Origin: Methyloversatilis discipulorum
Lineage (GTDB): Bacteria > Pseudomonadota > Gammaproteobacteria > Burkholderiales > Rhodocyclaceae
Assembly (NCBI RefSeq): GCF_018780585.1
Contig: NZ_JADMJL010000047.1
Location: 1 to 47,322 of the forward strand
Direction: 5' to 3'
Length of the DNA stretch: 47,322 bases
This document shows positions 17,220 through 25,558 of this stretch, piece after piece. Position 1 is the first letter of the stretch. Every line of letters begins with the position of its first letter. The position numbers were made by a program, and so were the translations under genes. A model generated the notes under the pieces. It saw nothing but the letters and a program-made list of their open reading frames with translations. It had not been told where the DNA came from and did not search any database.

Positions 17220-20113
17220 TCGATTTCCTTCTGGCGTTCGTCTTTCGGGTCGAAGAAGGGCGTGCTGCAAACCTCGGCCGCGACCATGCTGCCGTCGGTG
17301 ATGCGGATCGAGAACGGCGTACCCGGCTCGGTCATGCTGGGCAGCACGAAGGCCAGACCGATGTAGCGACCGACGTGCGGGCTCCACGAAATGCTGGTCA
17401 CGCGGCCGGCGATGTCACCGTTCTCGATGATCAGGTGGCATTCCTTGGGCACTTCGCCGCTGTAGTTCTCGGCCAAGCGGAAGCCGACCAGCTTGCGCTT
17501 GAGCGGCATCTTCTTGACGATCTGCAGCGAGCGCTTGCCGGTGAAGAAGGGCTTGTCGAGCTTGACCGCCCAGTCCATGCCGACCTCGAACGGGTTGGTC
17601 AGGCCGTCGGTGTCCTGGCTCACGATCAGATGGCCCTTTTCCAGGCGCAGCAGACGCTGGGCCTCGACACCGAAAGGACCGATGCCCGCGCCTTCACCCG
17701 CCTTCATCAGCGCGTCCCACAGGGTCGGGCCGTATTCGGCCGGCACGTGGATTTCATAGCCCCATTCGCCGACGAAACCGACGCGCATCATGCGCACCGG
17801 GATGCCGGCGACGCTGCCGCTGCGCACCGCCAGGTAGGGGAAGGCAGCCGACGACAGGTCCATGTCGGTCAGCTGCGCCAGCACCTTGCGCGAGGCCGGG
17901 CCGGCGAGGTTCATCGCCGAGTACGAGCCGGTCAGGTTGATCAGGCCGCAGTCCAGCTTCCACTCGATGTTCAGGCGCGACAGTTCGCGATAGACGGTGG
18001 CCGCGCCCGAGCTGGTGGTCGTGAAGTAGAAGACGTCCTCGGCGATGCGCGCCACCACGCCTTCGTCGCTCAGCACGCCGGACTCGTCGCACATGACGGC
18101 GTAGCGCGTGGCGCCCACCTTCATGTTGTCGTAGCGGCCGGTGTAGCAGCGGTTCAGGAACTCTGCCGCCTGCGGACCGCGGATTTCCAGCTTGCCCAGC
18201 GTGCCGACGTCGATCAGCGCGACGGCGGTGCGCACGCGGCGCGCTTCTTCACGGATACAGTCGATGCGCGACTTGCCCTCGACCGCGTAGTACTCCGGAC
18301 GCTCCCACGCGCCGGCCTGCATGAACACCGCACCGAGCGCGGCGTGACGGCCGTGCAGCGGCGAGTGACGCTGCGGGCTGAAGCCGCGACCGGCCAGATG
18401 CGACAGCGGCACCGGATGGAAGAACGGACGCGCGGTCGTGGTGCCGACCTGCTGCGGCGACTTGCCGGTCAGGCGTGCCAGGATGCGCAGCGCCGTCATG
18501 TTCGAGTGCTTGCCCTGGCTGGGGCCCATGCCGACGGTCGAGAAGCGCTTCAGCAGCTCGATGTTGTCATAGCCTTCCTGCACCGCGTTCTCGAAGTCCT
18601 TCACCTGCAGGTCTTCGTCGAAATCGACGAAGTTCTTGCCGTCCGGATGGGCGACGATGGGCCAGGCGTGCGACGGCGATTCGGTTTCGGGCGGCACATC
18701 GACCTGGGCAGCGCTGCCGTGACCGGCGTGCGCGGCGGCGGCCAGGCCAGCGCGCTGTCCGTCGGCGATGCGCGATTCCAGCTTGAACACGCCATTGACG
18801 CGACCACAGGCGAACACGCCTTCCGGCAGCTGGTCCGGCACGAACTGCTGCAGCAGTTCGTCGAAGCGCATCTTGGTGCCGGCCTGGTACAGCAGGTTGG
18901 CTGCCGGCGCCCAGCCGGTGCTCATGGCCAGACCATCACAGGCGATGCGACGCTGCGAACCCGACACCACGCGGCCCGAGCCGTCGATGCGGCAGGCGGT
19001 AATGCCGGCCAGTTCGCCCTTGCCGTCGGCGTGCGCCTCATAGACGGCGTGGCCAGCGAGGATTTCGACACCCTTGGCGCGCAGTGCGTCGGCCTGTGCC
19101 GACGGCGGCACGCTGGCACGCATGTCGAGCACGGCGGCAACGCTGGCGCCCGCAGCGATCAGGTCGAGCGCGACGCGGTAGCCGTCGGCGTTGGCCGCCA
19201 GCACGACGGCATTGCCCGCCGGCTTCACCGCGTAGCGGTAGATCAGGCGCTGCATCGCCGAGCCGTTCATGACGCCCGGCAGGTCGTTGTTGCGGAACAC
19301 CGCCGGCTGTTCGAAGGCACCACTGGCGACGATGACCGCCTTGGCGCGCATCTTCGTCATCTTGTCGGCATCGATCAGCGGCACCCACTGGTCGGCGTAG
19401 TAGGCACCGGCGTAGGTGCCCTCGAGCAGACGGATGTTGGCGTGCGCCTTCACCTTGTCGAGCAGTGAGCGGGTGTGCTGACGGCGGACGGCATCGCCGC
19501 CGAGCTGATAGAGGCCACTCCCGCCGGCGCGGGCGTTCTCGTCACAAATCACGACGCGGGCGCCGGCATCGGCGGCCGACAGCGCGGCCGACAGGCCGGA
19601 CGGACCGGCGCCGATCACCAGCACGTCGCAGAAGTCGTAGCGCTTGGCGGTACGGATGTGCGGCGTCGAGAAGTCGACCACGCCGAGGCCGGTGATGCGG
19701 CGGAACACGCGCTCCCACATCGGGAACAGGCGCTTGTTGTGGAAGGCCTTGTAATAGAAGCCGACCGGCAGGAAGCGGGCGAACATGCCGAGGTGACGCG
19801 CGCGGTCCTTGGCCAGACCGCCGAAGGTGTTCACCGCGGTCAGGTCCATGCCCTCGCGCACGGCGACCACGTCGCCGCGGGTGTTCAGCTTCTGGCCGTC
19901 CTGCACCATCACGTTCACGTCGTGATTGGCGGCGGACAGGATGCCGCGCACACGGTGGTACTTGAAGCTGCGGCCCTGGGTGCGCTGACCGGCCGCCCAC
20001 AGCGCGCTGGCGATGCTGTCGCCGGCGACGCCTTCAAAGGCGCGACCTTCAAAACGGAACCGGACAGTGCGGCTGCGATCGAGCCACTCGTCGGGCATTG
20101 CGGGCAGGCGCAT
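17216..20113 (-). CDS. mgdC: N-methylglutamate dehydrogenase subunit C (SoxA-like)
   Basis: The 965-residue large subunit has an N-terminal 2Fe-2S-like domain lacking the cluster Cys set (SIASALWAAGQRTQGRSFKYH). Next comes a dinucleotide-binding module (VLVIGAGPSGLSAALSAADAG, near residue 160) and a second nucleotide-binding half with a small BFD-like region (FACGRVNGVFKL). The C-terminal GcvT-type folate-binding domain spans about residues 590-965 (GTLGKLEIRGPQAAEFLNR, VGFVGEWGYEIHVPAE). It corresponds to the alpha subunit of tetrameric sarcosine oxidase and, with gmaS and mgs genes alongside, to MgdC. The start at 20113 shares its A with the mgdB stop (TGATG). Electrons probably leave through the flavins toward the respiratory chain. 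Confidence 0.9.
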   Translation of the reverse strand: MRLPAMPDEWLDRSRTVRFRFEGRAFEGVAGDSIASALWAAGQRTQGRSFKYHRVRGILSAANHDVNVMVQDGQKLNTRGDVVAVREGMDLTAVNTFGGLAKDRARHLGMFARFLPVGFYYKAFHNKRLFPMWERVFRRITGLGVVDFSTPHIRTAKRYDFCDVLVIGAGPSGLSAALSAADAGARVVICDENARAGGSGLYQLGGDAVRRQHTRSLLDKVKAHANIRLLEGTYAGAYYADQWVPLIDADKMTKMRAKAVIVASGAFEQPAVFRNNDLPGVMNGSAMQRLIYRYAVKPAGNAVVLAANADGYRVALDLIAAGASVAAVLDMRASVPPSAQADALRAKGVEILAGHAVYEAHADGKGELAGITACRIDGSGRVVSGSQRRIACDGLAMSTGWAPAANLLYQAGTKMRFDELLQQFVPDQLPEGVFACGRVNGVFKLESRIADGQRAGLAAAAHAGHGSAAQVDVPPETESPSHAWPIVAHPDGKNFVDFDEDLQVKDFENAVQEGYDNIELLKRFSTVGMGPSQGKHSNMTALRILARLTGKSPQQVGTTTARPFFHPVPLSHLAGRGFSPQRHSPLHGRHAALGAVFMQAGAWERPEYYAVEGKSRIDCIREEARRVRTAVALIDVGTLGKLEIRGPQAAEFLNRCYTGRYDNMKVGATRYAVMCDESGVLSDEGVVARIAEDVFYFTTTSSGAATVYRELSRLNIEWKLDCGLINLTGSYSAMNLAGPASRKVLAQLTDMDLSSAAFPYLAVRSGSVAGIPVRMMRVGFVGEWGYEIHVPAEYGPTLWDALMKAGEGAGIGPFGVEAQRLLRLEKGHLIVSQDTDGLTNPFEVGMDWAVKLDKPFFTGKRSLQIVKKMPLKRKLVGFRLAENYSGEVPKECHLIIENGDIAGRVTSISWSPHVGRYIGLAFVLPSMTEPGTPFSIRITDGSMVAAEVCSTPFFDPKDERQKEIE

Positions 20114-20370
20114 CACTTGTCTTCTCCATGCAGATAGGTGCGCAGCACCTTGTCCTTTTCGGTATCGCGCTCGGCGATGAACCAGGTGTTCGACGGCGTG
20201 TGGCACCACCATTCCTTCTTCACGCCGGGTGCGCCGTTGCGGTTGAACACGTAGTCGGCCCACTGCTCGTCGGTGCAGGTGTCGGCGTCGGGTGCCGGAC
20301 GGATTTCGCCCCAGTAGGCGAACTCCGAAATCGGACGCGTGCCGTTCATCGGACAGGTCATCAGTTTCAT
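20113..20370 (-). CDS. mgdB: N-methylglutamate dehydrogenase subunit B (SoxD-like)
   Basis: The 85-residue protein is the small delta-type subunit of the sarcosine-oxidase/NMGDH family: MKLMTCPMNGTRPISEFAY at the N-terminus and VKKEWWCHTPSNTWFIAERD toward the C-terminus match the fold. The first Cys of the usual N-terminal CxxC zinc ligand pair is present (Cys6), but the second position is Asn9, so the zinc site may be incomplete or absent. The start is at 20370 with GGAG 8 bp upstream; an in-frame extension into mgdA is rejected. It lies between mgdA and mgdC, as in other mgdABCD operons. Confidence 0.87.
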   Translation of the reverse strand: MKLMTCPMNGTRPISEFAYWGEIRPAPDADTCTDEQWADYVFNRNGAPGVKKEWWCHTPSNTWFIAERDTEKDKVLRTYLHGEDK

Positions 20371-20398
20371 GTCGTCGTCTCCGCTCTCTGTTCGGCGC

Positions 20399-21640
20399 TC
20401 AGTGACCCACGCTCGCCGCACCCTTCTCGCCGGTCAGCGAGTAGTTGCGGAAGCGGTCGAGCGAGAAGCCGGTGATCAGCTCATGCGGCTTGTCATTGAC
20501 GGCGGTCCAGGCCATGGTCTTGCCGCAGACCGGCGTCGCCTTGAAGCCCCAGGTACCCCAGCCGGAATCGAGGTAGAAACCTTCGACCGGTGTCAGACCC
20601 ATGATGGGCGCGAAGTCCGGTGTCATATCGGCCATGCCGGCCCACTGGCGCACCACTTTGGAATGGGACAGGAAGGGGAACATGTCGAGCAGGTGAGCGG
20701 CGAGGCCTTCCGGGAAGTCCAGCGTCGAGCGCGTCGATTGCACTTCGTACGGATCGAGCGAGGCGCCCATCACCAGTTCGCCGCGGGCGCTCTGGCTGAC
20801 ATAGATGTGCAGGCTGCCGGACACCAGGATGGTGTCGAGCCAGGGCTTCATCGGCTCGCTCACCATGGCCTGCAGCGGATGCACGAAGATCGGCGTCTTG
20901 AAGCCCACCATGTCGGTGATGCGCGGCGTGAAGCCGGCGACCGCACAGATGACCTTGTTGGTCGAGATGAAACCCTTGGTGGTGTGTACTCCGACCACCT
21001 TGCCGCCCTTGACCTCGATGCCGGTGACTGCGGTCTGCTGGTGGATTTCCGCACCGCGCATGTCGGCGCCGCGACCGTAACCCCAGGCCACCGCGTCGTG
21101 GCGGGCCACGGCACCCGGCGCGTGGTACAGCGCGCCCTGGATCGGCGCATGACCGCCACAGGACAGGTCGATCTGCGGGGTCTGGCGCTTCACCTCTTCC
21201 GGGCCGACCACTTCGGACGCGATGCCATAGTGCTTGTTCACCTCGGCGCGCCAGCGCATCGTGCGCATCGCGGAGTCGGTGTGGGCCAGCGTGAAGTGGC
21301 CGCGCGTCGAGTAGAAGAGGTTGAGATCGAACTCGGTCGACAGGTCCTGCCACAGCTGGACCGACTTGTCGTAGAACTTGACGCCTTCGGGCGTCAGGTA
21401 GTTCGAGCGGATGATGGTGGTGTTGCGGCCGGTGTTGCCGCCACCGATATAGCCCTTTTCGAGCACCGCCACGTTGGTGATGCCGTGATCACGGGCGAGG
21501 TAGTAGGCGCTGGAGAGGCCGTGGCCACCCCCGCCGATGATCACCACGTCGTACGAGGGCTTGAGCTTGTCGTGAGCCGTAAACATCCGGGGTTCCGGAT
21601 GGGACTTCGACAGACCGAATCGCAATAGGCGCCAGGGCAT
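20399..21640 (-). CDS. mgdA: N-methylglutamate dehydrogenase subunit A (SoxB-like, FAD)
   Basis: The 413-residue DAO-family flavoprotein begins MPWRLLRFGLSKSHPEPRMF, a start shared with SoxB. A Rossmann FAD motif follows (YDVVIIGGGGHGLSSAYYLA, near residue 29), and the C-terminal FAD-contact region includes LDSGWGTWGFKATPVCG. It is the amine-oxidising subunit: sarcosine oxidase beta when alone, MgdA in the presence of gmaS and mgsABC. It is the first gene of the eight-gene minus-strand operon; the 192-bp gap upstream carries its promoter and that of the divergent XRE-cupin regulator. Confidence 0.9.
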   Translation of the reverse strand: MPWRLLRFGLSKSHPEPRMFTAHDKLKPSYDVVIIGGGGHGLSSAYYLARDHGITNVAVLEKGYIGGGNTGRNTTIIRSNYLTPEGVKFYDKSVQLWQDLSTEFDLNLFYSTRGHFTLAHTDSAMRTMRWRAEVNKHYGIASEVVGPEEVKRQTPQIDLSCGGHAPIQGALYHAPGAVARHDAVAWGYGRGADMRGAEIHQQTAVTGIEVKGGKVVGVHTTKGFISTNKVICAVAGFTPRITDMVGFKTPIFVHPLQAMVSEPMKPWLDTILVSGSLHIYVSQSARGELVMGASLDPYEVQSTRSTLDFPEGLAAHLLDMFPFLSHSKVVRQWAGMADMTPDFAPIMGLTPVEGFYLDSGWGTWGFKATPVCGKTMAWTAVNDKPHELITGFSLDRFRNYSLTGEKGAASVGH

Positions 21641-21721
21641 GTGCTTTCCTGTAGTCCAGACTGAAAGGGTGTCGCTTCTGCTGCAATGCAGCGTGTTTCG
21701 GGTGAAGCAACTTTTTTTCGA

Positions 21722-21749
21722 ATCATGAACCTTTTTGTACCCAAGTCAA
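21722..21749 (-). promoter_or_regulatory. Candidate promoter of the mgd-gmaS-mgs operon
   Basis: On the minus strand TTGACT (21749-21744) is followed after 16 bp by CATGAT (21727-21722), about 80 bp before the mgdA start. The segment is unusually A+T-rich for this genome. A TAAGAT hexamer at 21779-21784 on the plus strand may serve the divergent regulator. Any operator for that regulator is expected within this same gap. Assignment is by eye only. Confidence 0.4.
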
Positions 21750-21832
21750 CTTAAATTCTTCTTATGAAACCCCGCGTGTAAGATAACGGTCACAAGGGAC
21801 AGGTAGAGGCCCAGTCTGGAGGCGGAAAAGCA

Positions 21833-22438
21833 ATGAGTACACAAGACGGCGTCATGGAAGGGGAGCTGGAGCGCTACCTCGGAAACACCATCCGGGAGCT
21901 GCGCCGGGCGCACGGCCTGACGATTGCCGATATTTCGGAGCGCGCCGACATCAGCCGCGGCATGCTGTCGCGCATCGAGAACGGTCAGACCGCCACCAGT
22001 CTCGACGCGCTGTCACGCATCGCGCGCGCGCTCGGCGTGTCGCTGTCGGCGCTGTTCAAGAACTACGAGACGGAGGGCGGCGGCGCGCAGCTGATCAAGG
22101 CTGGCGAGAGCATGGAAGTGGCCCGCCGCGGCACACGCAGCGGTCACACCTACCACCTGCTGTCCTATCACCAGGGCCCGACCAAGCTGTTCGAGCCCTT
22201 CCTGATCACGATCGAGCAGGAAAGCGAAACCTTCCCGGTGTTCGAACATCCGGGCACGGAATTCATCTACATGCTGGAAGGCCGCATCGAGTACCGGCAC
22301 GGCAAGACGGTGTACGACCTGCAGCCGGGCGACGCGCTCACCTTCGACGGCAACGTGCCGCACGGCCCGGAAAAGCTGACCAAGGTGCCCATCCGCTTCC
22401 TGTCGATCACGATCTACCCGGAAGCCGGGCATGAGTAA
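21833..22438 (+). CDS. XRE-family regulator with C-terminal cupin
   Basis: This 201-residue regulator has an N-terminal helix-turn-helix of the Xre type (residues about 14-70: GLTIADISERADISRGMLSR, SLDALSRIARALGVSLSALF) and a C-terminal cupin sensor domain (GTEFIYMLEGRIEYRHG, LQPGDALTFDGNVPHGP). It belongs to the HTH-cupin group that includes PuuR-like and SutR-like regulators, which often control amine or amino-acid catabolism. It is divergent from mgdA, so control of the N-methylglutamate operon is the obvious inference. The inducer cannot be read from the sequence. The start ATGAGTACACAAG is preceded by GGAGG about 9 bp upstream. Confidence 0.85.
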   Translation: MSTQDGVMEGELERYLGNTIRELRRAHGLTIADISERADISRGMLSRIENGQTATSLDALSRIARALGVSLSALFKNYETEGGGAQLIKAGESMEVARRGTRSGHTYHLLSYHQGPTKLFEPFLITIEQESETFPVFEHPGTEFIYMLEGRIEYRHGKTVYDLQPGDALTFDGNVPHGPEKLTKVPIRFLSITIYPEAGHE

Positions 22439-22440
22439 GC

Positions 22441-22470
22441 GGGTAGGGGCTGGGGGCTAGGGGTCAGGGG
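22441..22470 (+). repeat. G-quadruplex-type G-run array
   Basis: Four runs of at least four G occur at 22446-22449, 22452-22456, 22460-22463 and 22467-22470, separated by loops of 2-3 bases, with a further GGG at 22441-22443. This satisfies a strict G4 pattern. It begins two bases after the regulator stop codon, on its coding strand, and merges into the terminator stem. Confidence 0.75.
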
Positions 22471-22504
22471 CTGGTGCGGCCCCCGACGCCTTGAAGCCCT
22501 GACC
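22462..22504. terminator. Bidirectional terminator-like inverted repeat
   Basis: GGTCAGGG (22462-22469) is complementary to CCCTGACC (22497-22504), with a smaller inner GGGGC/GCCCC stem. It lies between two convergent genes, directly abutting the stop of the minus-strand transglutaminase-like gene. There is no clear T-run on either side, so a factor-independent mechanism is uncertain. Confidence 0.5.
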
Positions 22505-23602
22505 TCAGACGGCGACTTCTCGTGAAGTGATGGTGTAGCTGAAACCGGCCGGGTCGAGGCTGTCCAAGCGACCGGCAGCGGTTTCGCCCTGCGGGTACAT
22601 CAGGAAGGGCACGGCGGCGCCGTTCGACCCCGGCAGTGCGATGTCGTGCGCGACGTTGTAGGCCAGCCAGTTCATCTCCCACGCGCCGAACAGCTTGTTC
22701 CGCGCGGCGACGACGACGTCGTCCTTCAGCGTCAGCCCCGGACGCTCTTCCAGCACCACCTTGCGCACGTCGGCCGGATCGACCGGTACCCATCCGTAAG
22801 CGGCCAGCCACACCTCGGCGCGGCAGTGCTGCGCCTTCGTGATGTCGCCGCTCTTGCCCAGGCTCTTGTAGCCGAACTTCGAATCCGCAACGCGAATGCC
22901 ATAGACATCGCGCGCCGGCAGTCCGACCGAGCGGGCGAGGCCGACGAACAGTGCATTCAGGTCGGCGCACTTGCCCGACAGGTTGCCGCTTTCCAGCATG
23001 CTGCGGATATCACCCAGGCCGCAACCGCGCGTCTTCGGATTGCGCTCGGTGTTGTCGCAGATCCATTCGTATAGCGCACGGGCGCGATCGGTGTCGGTCT
23101 TCGCGCCGCGCGTTGCCTTCTGCGCGGTATCGAGCACGATGCCGTCGGTCGGCAGCAGTTCGGTCGGCTGCGTGAACAGCCGCCGCTCGGCGGCGTCGAG
23201 CGGCGGCACGGCATTCGACGCAGCGAAATCGATCGCGCGGTCGCGAGTGGCGAAGCGACTGACCACCTCGATTTCCGGCGCGGCCTGCCCGGCATTCCAC
23301 TGCGCGACCAGCATGCGTGCGCCATAGACCGTGTCCTCGGCCACACCGGCGCGCGCGGCATTGCCGTTCCACTCGTTGCCCAGCGTGCGGATCCAGTCGT
23401 CGTTGTTCAGCGACGGCAGCGGAATCCACACCGTTACCGCCTGATCACTGGCCACCGGCGTCACCCGGGTCACCACCTCGTAGGTGCGCCAGCCACTCGC
23501 TGGCGACGGATCGAAGCCGGCCGGGGCGGCGCGCAGTGCGCCGGGCAGTGAGGCCGACAGGCCGGCCAGCGCACTGGCGTGAATGAAACGACGACGATCC
23601 AT
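22505..23602 (-). CDS. Tat-exported transglutaminase-like cysteine peptidase
   Basis: The 365-residue protein begins MDRRRFIHASALAGLSASLP, a twin-arginine signal peptide. The C-terminal half is a transglutaminase core with Cys in SGKCADLNALFVGLAR, His in AQHCRAEVWL and Asp in WVPVDPADV, the expected Cys-His-Asp order. The N-terminal half (YEVVTRVTPVASDQAVTVWIPLP) resembles the domain often found before the core in this family. It probably acts in the periplasm on peptide or amide bonds; the substrate is unknown. The start at 23602 has GGAG upstream; a start at 23626 would shift the RR motif inward. It follows the TlpA-like gene by 24 bp and is likely co-transcribed with it. Confidence 0.85.
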   Translation of the reverse strand: MDRRRFIHASALAGLSASLPGALRAAPAGFDPSPASGWRTYEVVTRVTPVASDQAVTVWIPLPSLNNDDWIRTLGNEWNGNAARAGVAEDTVYGARMLVAQWNAGQAAPEIEVVSRFATRDRAIDFAASNAVPPLDAAERRLFTQPTELLPTDGIVLDTAQKATRGAKTDTDRARALYEWICDNTERNPKTRGCGLGDIRSMLESGNLSGKCADLNALFVGLARSVGLPARDVYGIRVADSKFGYKSLGKSGDITKAQHCRAEVWLAAYGWVPVDPADVRKVVLEERPGLTLKDDVVVAARNKLFGAWEMNWLAYNVAHDIALPGSNGAAVPFLMYPQGETAAGRLDSLDPAGFSYTITSREVAV

Positions 23603-23626
23603 GGACATTCTCCAGACGAAATTCAA

Positions 23627-24118
23627 TCAGCGCATCAGGCGCTGCAGCTGTTCGCGCACCGCCGTTGCGTTCCAGTCGACAACGCCCTGCGCACGCGCCA
23701 CCACGCGATGCCGGCCATCGAGCACCACGGTGTAGGGCAGCAGGCGCACACCCCACGCCTTGCTGATGCGCTGCTCGCGGTCGAACAGCAGCGGCAGTGC
23801 GACACCGGCCTGATCGAGGAAGCGGCGGGCATCGGCGTCGCGGTCGGCGACGGCAATCGTCAGCACCACGACACCCCTGTCCGCGAGCGCCTGCAGCGCC
23901 GGCATTTCCTCGCGACAGGGTTCGCACCACGACGCCCAGAAATTGACCAGCACCGGACGACCGGCGTATGACGCGAGCCGCGTGGCAAGGTTCGCGTCGC
24001 CGCTCTGCGGCAATGCCGTCGGCTCGACCAGCGTCAAGGCGGCCGCACAGAACGGCGCCGAGCACAGCGCCAGCAGGCAGGCCGTCAGACGGCCGGCACG
24101 CAGAACGGACGGAAACAT
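23627..24118 (-). CDS. TlpA/ResA-like periplasmic thioredoxin
   Basis: This 163-residue thioredoxin-fold protein has an N-terminal signal peptide (RLTACLLALCSAPFCAAA) and a redox-active CEPC motif in NFWASWCEPCREEMPALQ. The cis-Pro region reads LLPYTVVLDG. It belongs to the TlpA/ResA/DsbE group that reduces disulfides of exported proteins or of apocytochromes. Its partner here may be the active-site Cys of the adjacent exported transglutaminase-like protein, which is an inference from the 24-bp spacing. A role in cytochrome c maturation is a second possibility. Confidence 0.85.
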   Translation of the reverse strand: MFPSVLRAGRLTACLLALCSAPFCAAALTLVEPTALPQSGDANLATRLASYAGRPVLVNFWASWCEPCREEMPALQALADRGVVVLTIAVADRDADARRFLDQAGVALPLLFDREQRISKAWGVRLLPYTVVLDGRHRVVARAQGVVDWNATAVREQLQRLMR

Positions 24119-24258
24119 GTGCGCACAAAGGATGAGTCGAAGCGCGCAGTGTAGTGGCAGCCGGTACTCATTTCATCCGTTCGGCTCGCGCGGCCACTGT
24201 CACGCCGCTGTCACCACCCCGTCACCGGCCTGCATTGGGCCGCGATGACACTGTCCAC

Positions 24259-25494
24259 ATGCGTCGCGACGATCCCCGCACCGACATCGCCTTCACCGTC
24301 GAACGCCTGCAGGCGGCGGACGAGGCATTGCGCATTGCCGTCGTGACCGAGACCTGGCCGCCCGAGGTCAATGGCGTGGCGATGAGTCTGAAGCGCATGG
24401 TGGACGGCCTGCTCGCGCGCGGCCACCGGGTGCAGCTGATCCGGCCGAAACAGCATGCGACCGACGCACCACTGCGCGACGGCCCGCTGCGCGAGGTGCT
24501 GGCGCGCGGCGTACCGATTCCGAAGTACGGCAGCCTGCGCGTCGGCCTGCCGGCCAAGCAGAAGCTCGCCCGGCTATGGACGCTGGAGCGTCCCGACCTG
24601 GTGCATCTCGTCACCGAAGGCCCGCTCGGCTGGTCGGCGATGGCGGCGGCGCGCAAGCTCAAGCTGCCGGTGACCAGCGACTTCCGCACCAATTTCGACG
24701 CCTACAGTGCGCACTACGGCATCCGCTGGCTGAAACGGCCGATCGCCGCCTACCTGCGCCGCTTCCACAACCTCGGTCACGCCACCTTCGTACCGACGCA
24801 GGCGTTGCAGGCGCAGCTGACCAACTGCGGCTACCGCAATATCGAAGTCGTGTCGCGCGGCGTCGATACCGCGCTGTTCTCGCCGTCGCGTCGCAGCAAG
24901 GCGCTGCGCGCAGCCTGGGGGGTCGGCGCGGACGAGCTCGTGATCGCCTTCGTCAGCCGCCTGGCCCCGGAGAAGAACCTCGACCTGGTCGCCCGTGCGT
25001 TCGAGGCGCTGCGCCGCGAGCGGCCGGACGCACGCATGCTGTGGGTCGGCGACGGACCGGCGCGCGAAACGCTGGCGCAGCAGTATCCGCACCACCTGTT
25101 CGCCGGCATGCGCAGCGGCGAGGATCTGGCCACTCACTACGCCAGCGCCGACCTGTTCCTGTTCGGCAGCCTGACCGAAACCTTCGGCAACGTGTTGACC
25201 GAAGCGCTGGCCAGCGGCCTGCCGGTGGTGAGCTACGCCCAGGCGGCCGCGGCCGAACTGATAGAACCCGGCCGCAATGGCCTGCTGGCGCCACCGGGCG
25301 ACGAAGCGTCCTTCATCGAACAGACCTTGCGCGCCGGCCGCGACAACGCGCTGCGCGACGCGATGGCGACCGGCGCACGACGCAGCGTCGAGCAGCTGGA
25401 CTGGAACAGCGTCGCGGACACCTTCGCCCGCCGGCTGCGCAACGCCGTCAGCAGCGCCGAAACGCTGCGCCGGGCACGCGACGACGCCTTCTGA
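24259..25494 (+). CDS. Glycosyltransferase family 4
   Basis: The 411-residue GT-B-fold glycosyltransferase has the N-terminal acceptor domain RIAVVTETWPPEVNGVAMSL, the nucleotide-sugar domain start FVSRLAPEKNLDLVARAF, and the EX7E motif in SLTETFGNVLTEALASGLP. It is close to the MgtA/DgdA group that transfers sugars to diacylglycerol or phosphatidylinositol-type acceptors, so a glycolipid product at the inner membrane is plausible. The start at 24259 is chosen by homology of the first strand; no strong ribosome-binding site is visible and a slightly different start is possible. It is divergent from the TlpA-like gene. Confidence 0.85.
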   Translation: MRRDDPRTDIAFTVERLQAADEALRIAVVTETWPPEVNGVAMSLKRMVDGLLARGHRVQLIRPKQHATDAPLRDGPLREVLARGVPIPKYGSLRVGLPAKQKLARLWTLERPDLVHLVTEGPLGWSAMAAARKLKLPVTSDFRTNFDAYSAHYGIRWLKRPIAAYLRRFHNLGHATFVPTQALQAQLTNCGYRNIEVVSRGVDTALFSPSRRSKALRAAWGVGADELVIAFVSRLAPEKNLDLVARAFEALRRERPDARMLWVGDGPARETLAQQYPHHLFAGMRSGEDLATHYASADLFLFGSLTETFGNVLTEALASGLPVVSYAQAAAAELIEPGRNGLLAPPGDEASFIEQTLRAGRDNALRDAMATGARRSVEQLDWNSVADTFARRLRNAVSSAETLRRARDDAF

Positions 25495-25499
25495 AGGCC

Positions 25500-25528
25500 T
25501 GCCGGTGCCGCTCCGGGCGCCGTATACT
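25500..25528 (+). promoter_or_regulatory. Candidate promoter of the PfkB kinase gene
   Basis: TATACT at 25523-25528 preceded by a G is a good -10 box about 30 bp before the ATG at 25559. The -35 position (around 25500-25505) is poor, so this may depend on the extended -10 context or be chance. Confidence 0.4.
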
Positions 25529-25558
25529 CGCGGTTTTCCCGCTACCGGCACGCCCTCC

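Noticed and set aside
16545-21640. Heterotetrameric sarcosine oxidase (soxBDAG)
   Set aside because: Subunits are homologous, but the directly downstream gmaS and mgsABC identify the N-methylglutamate pathway, so mgdABCD is preferred.
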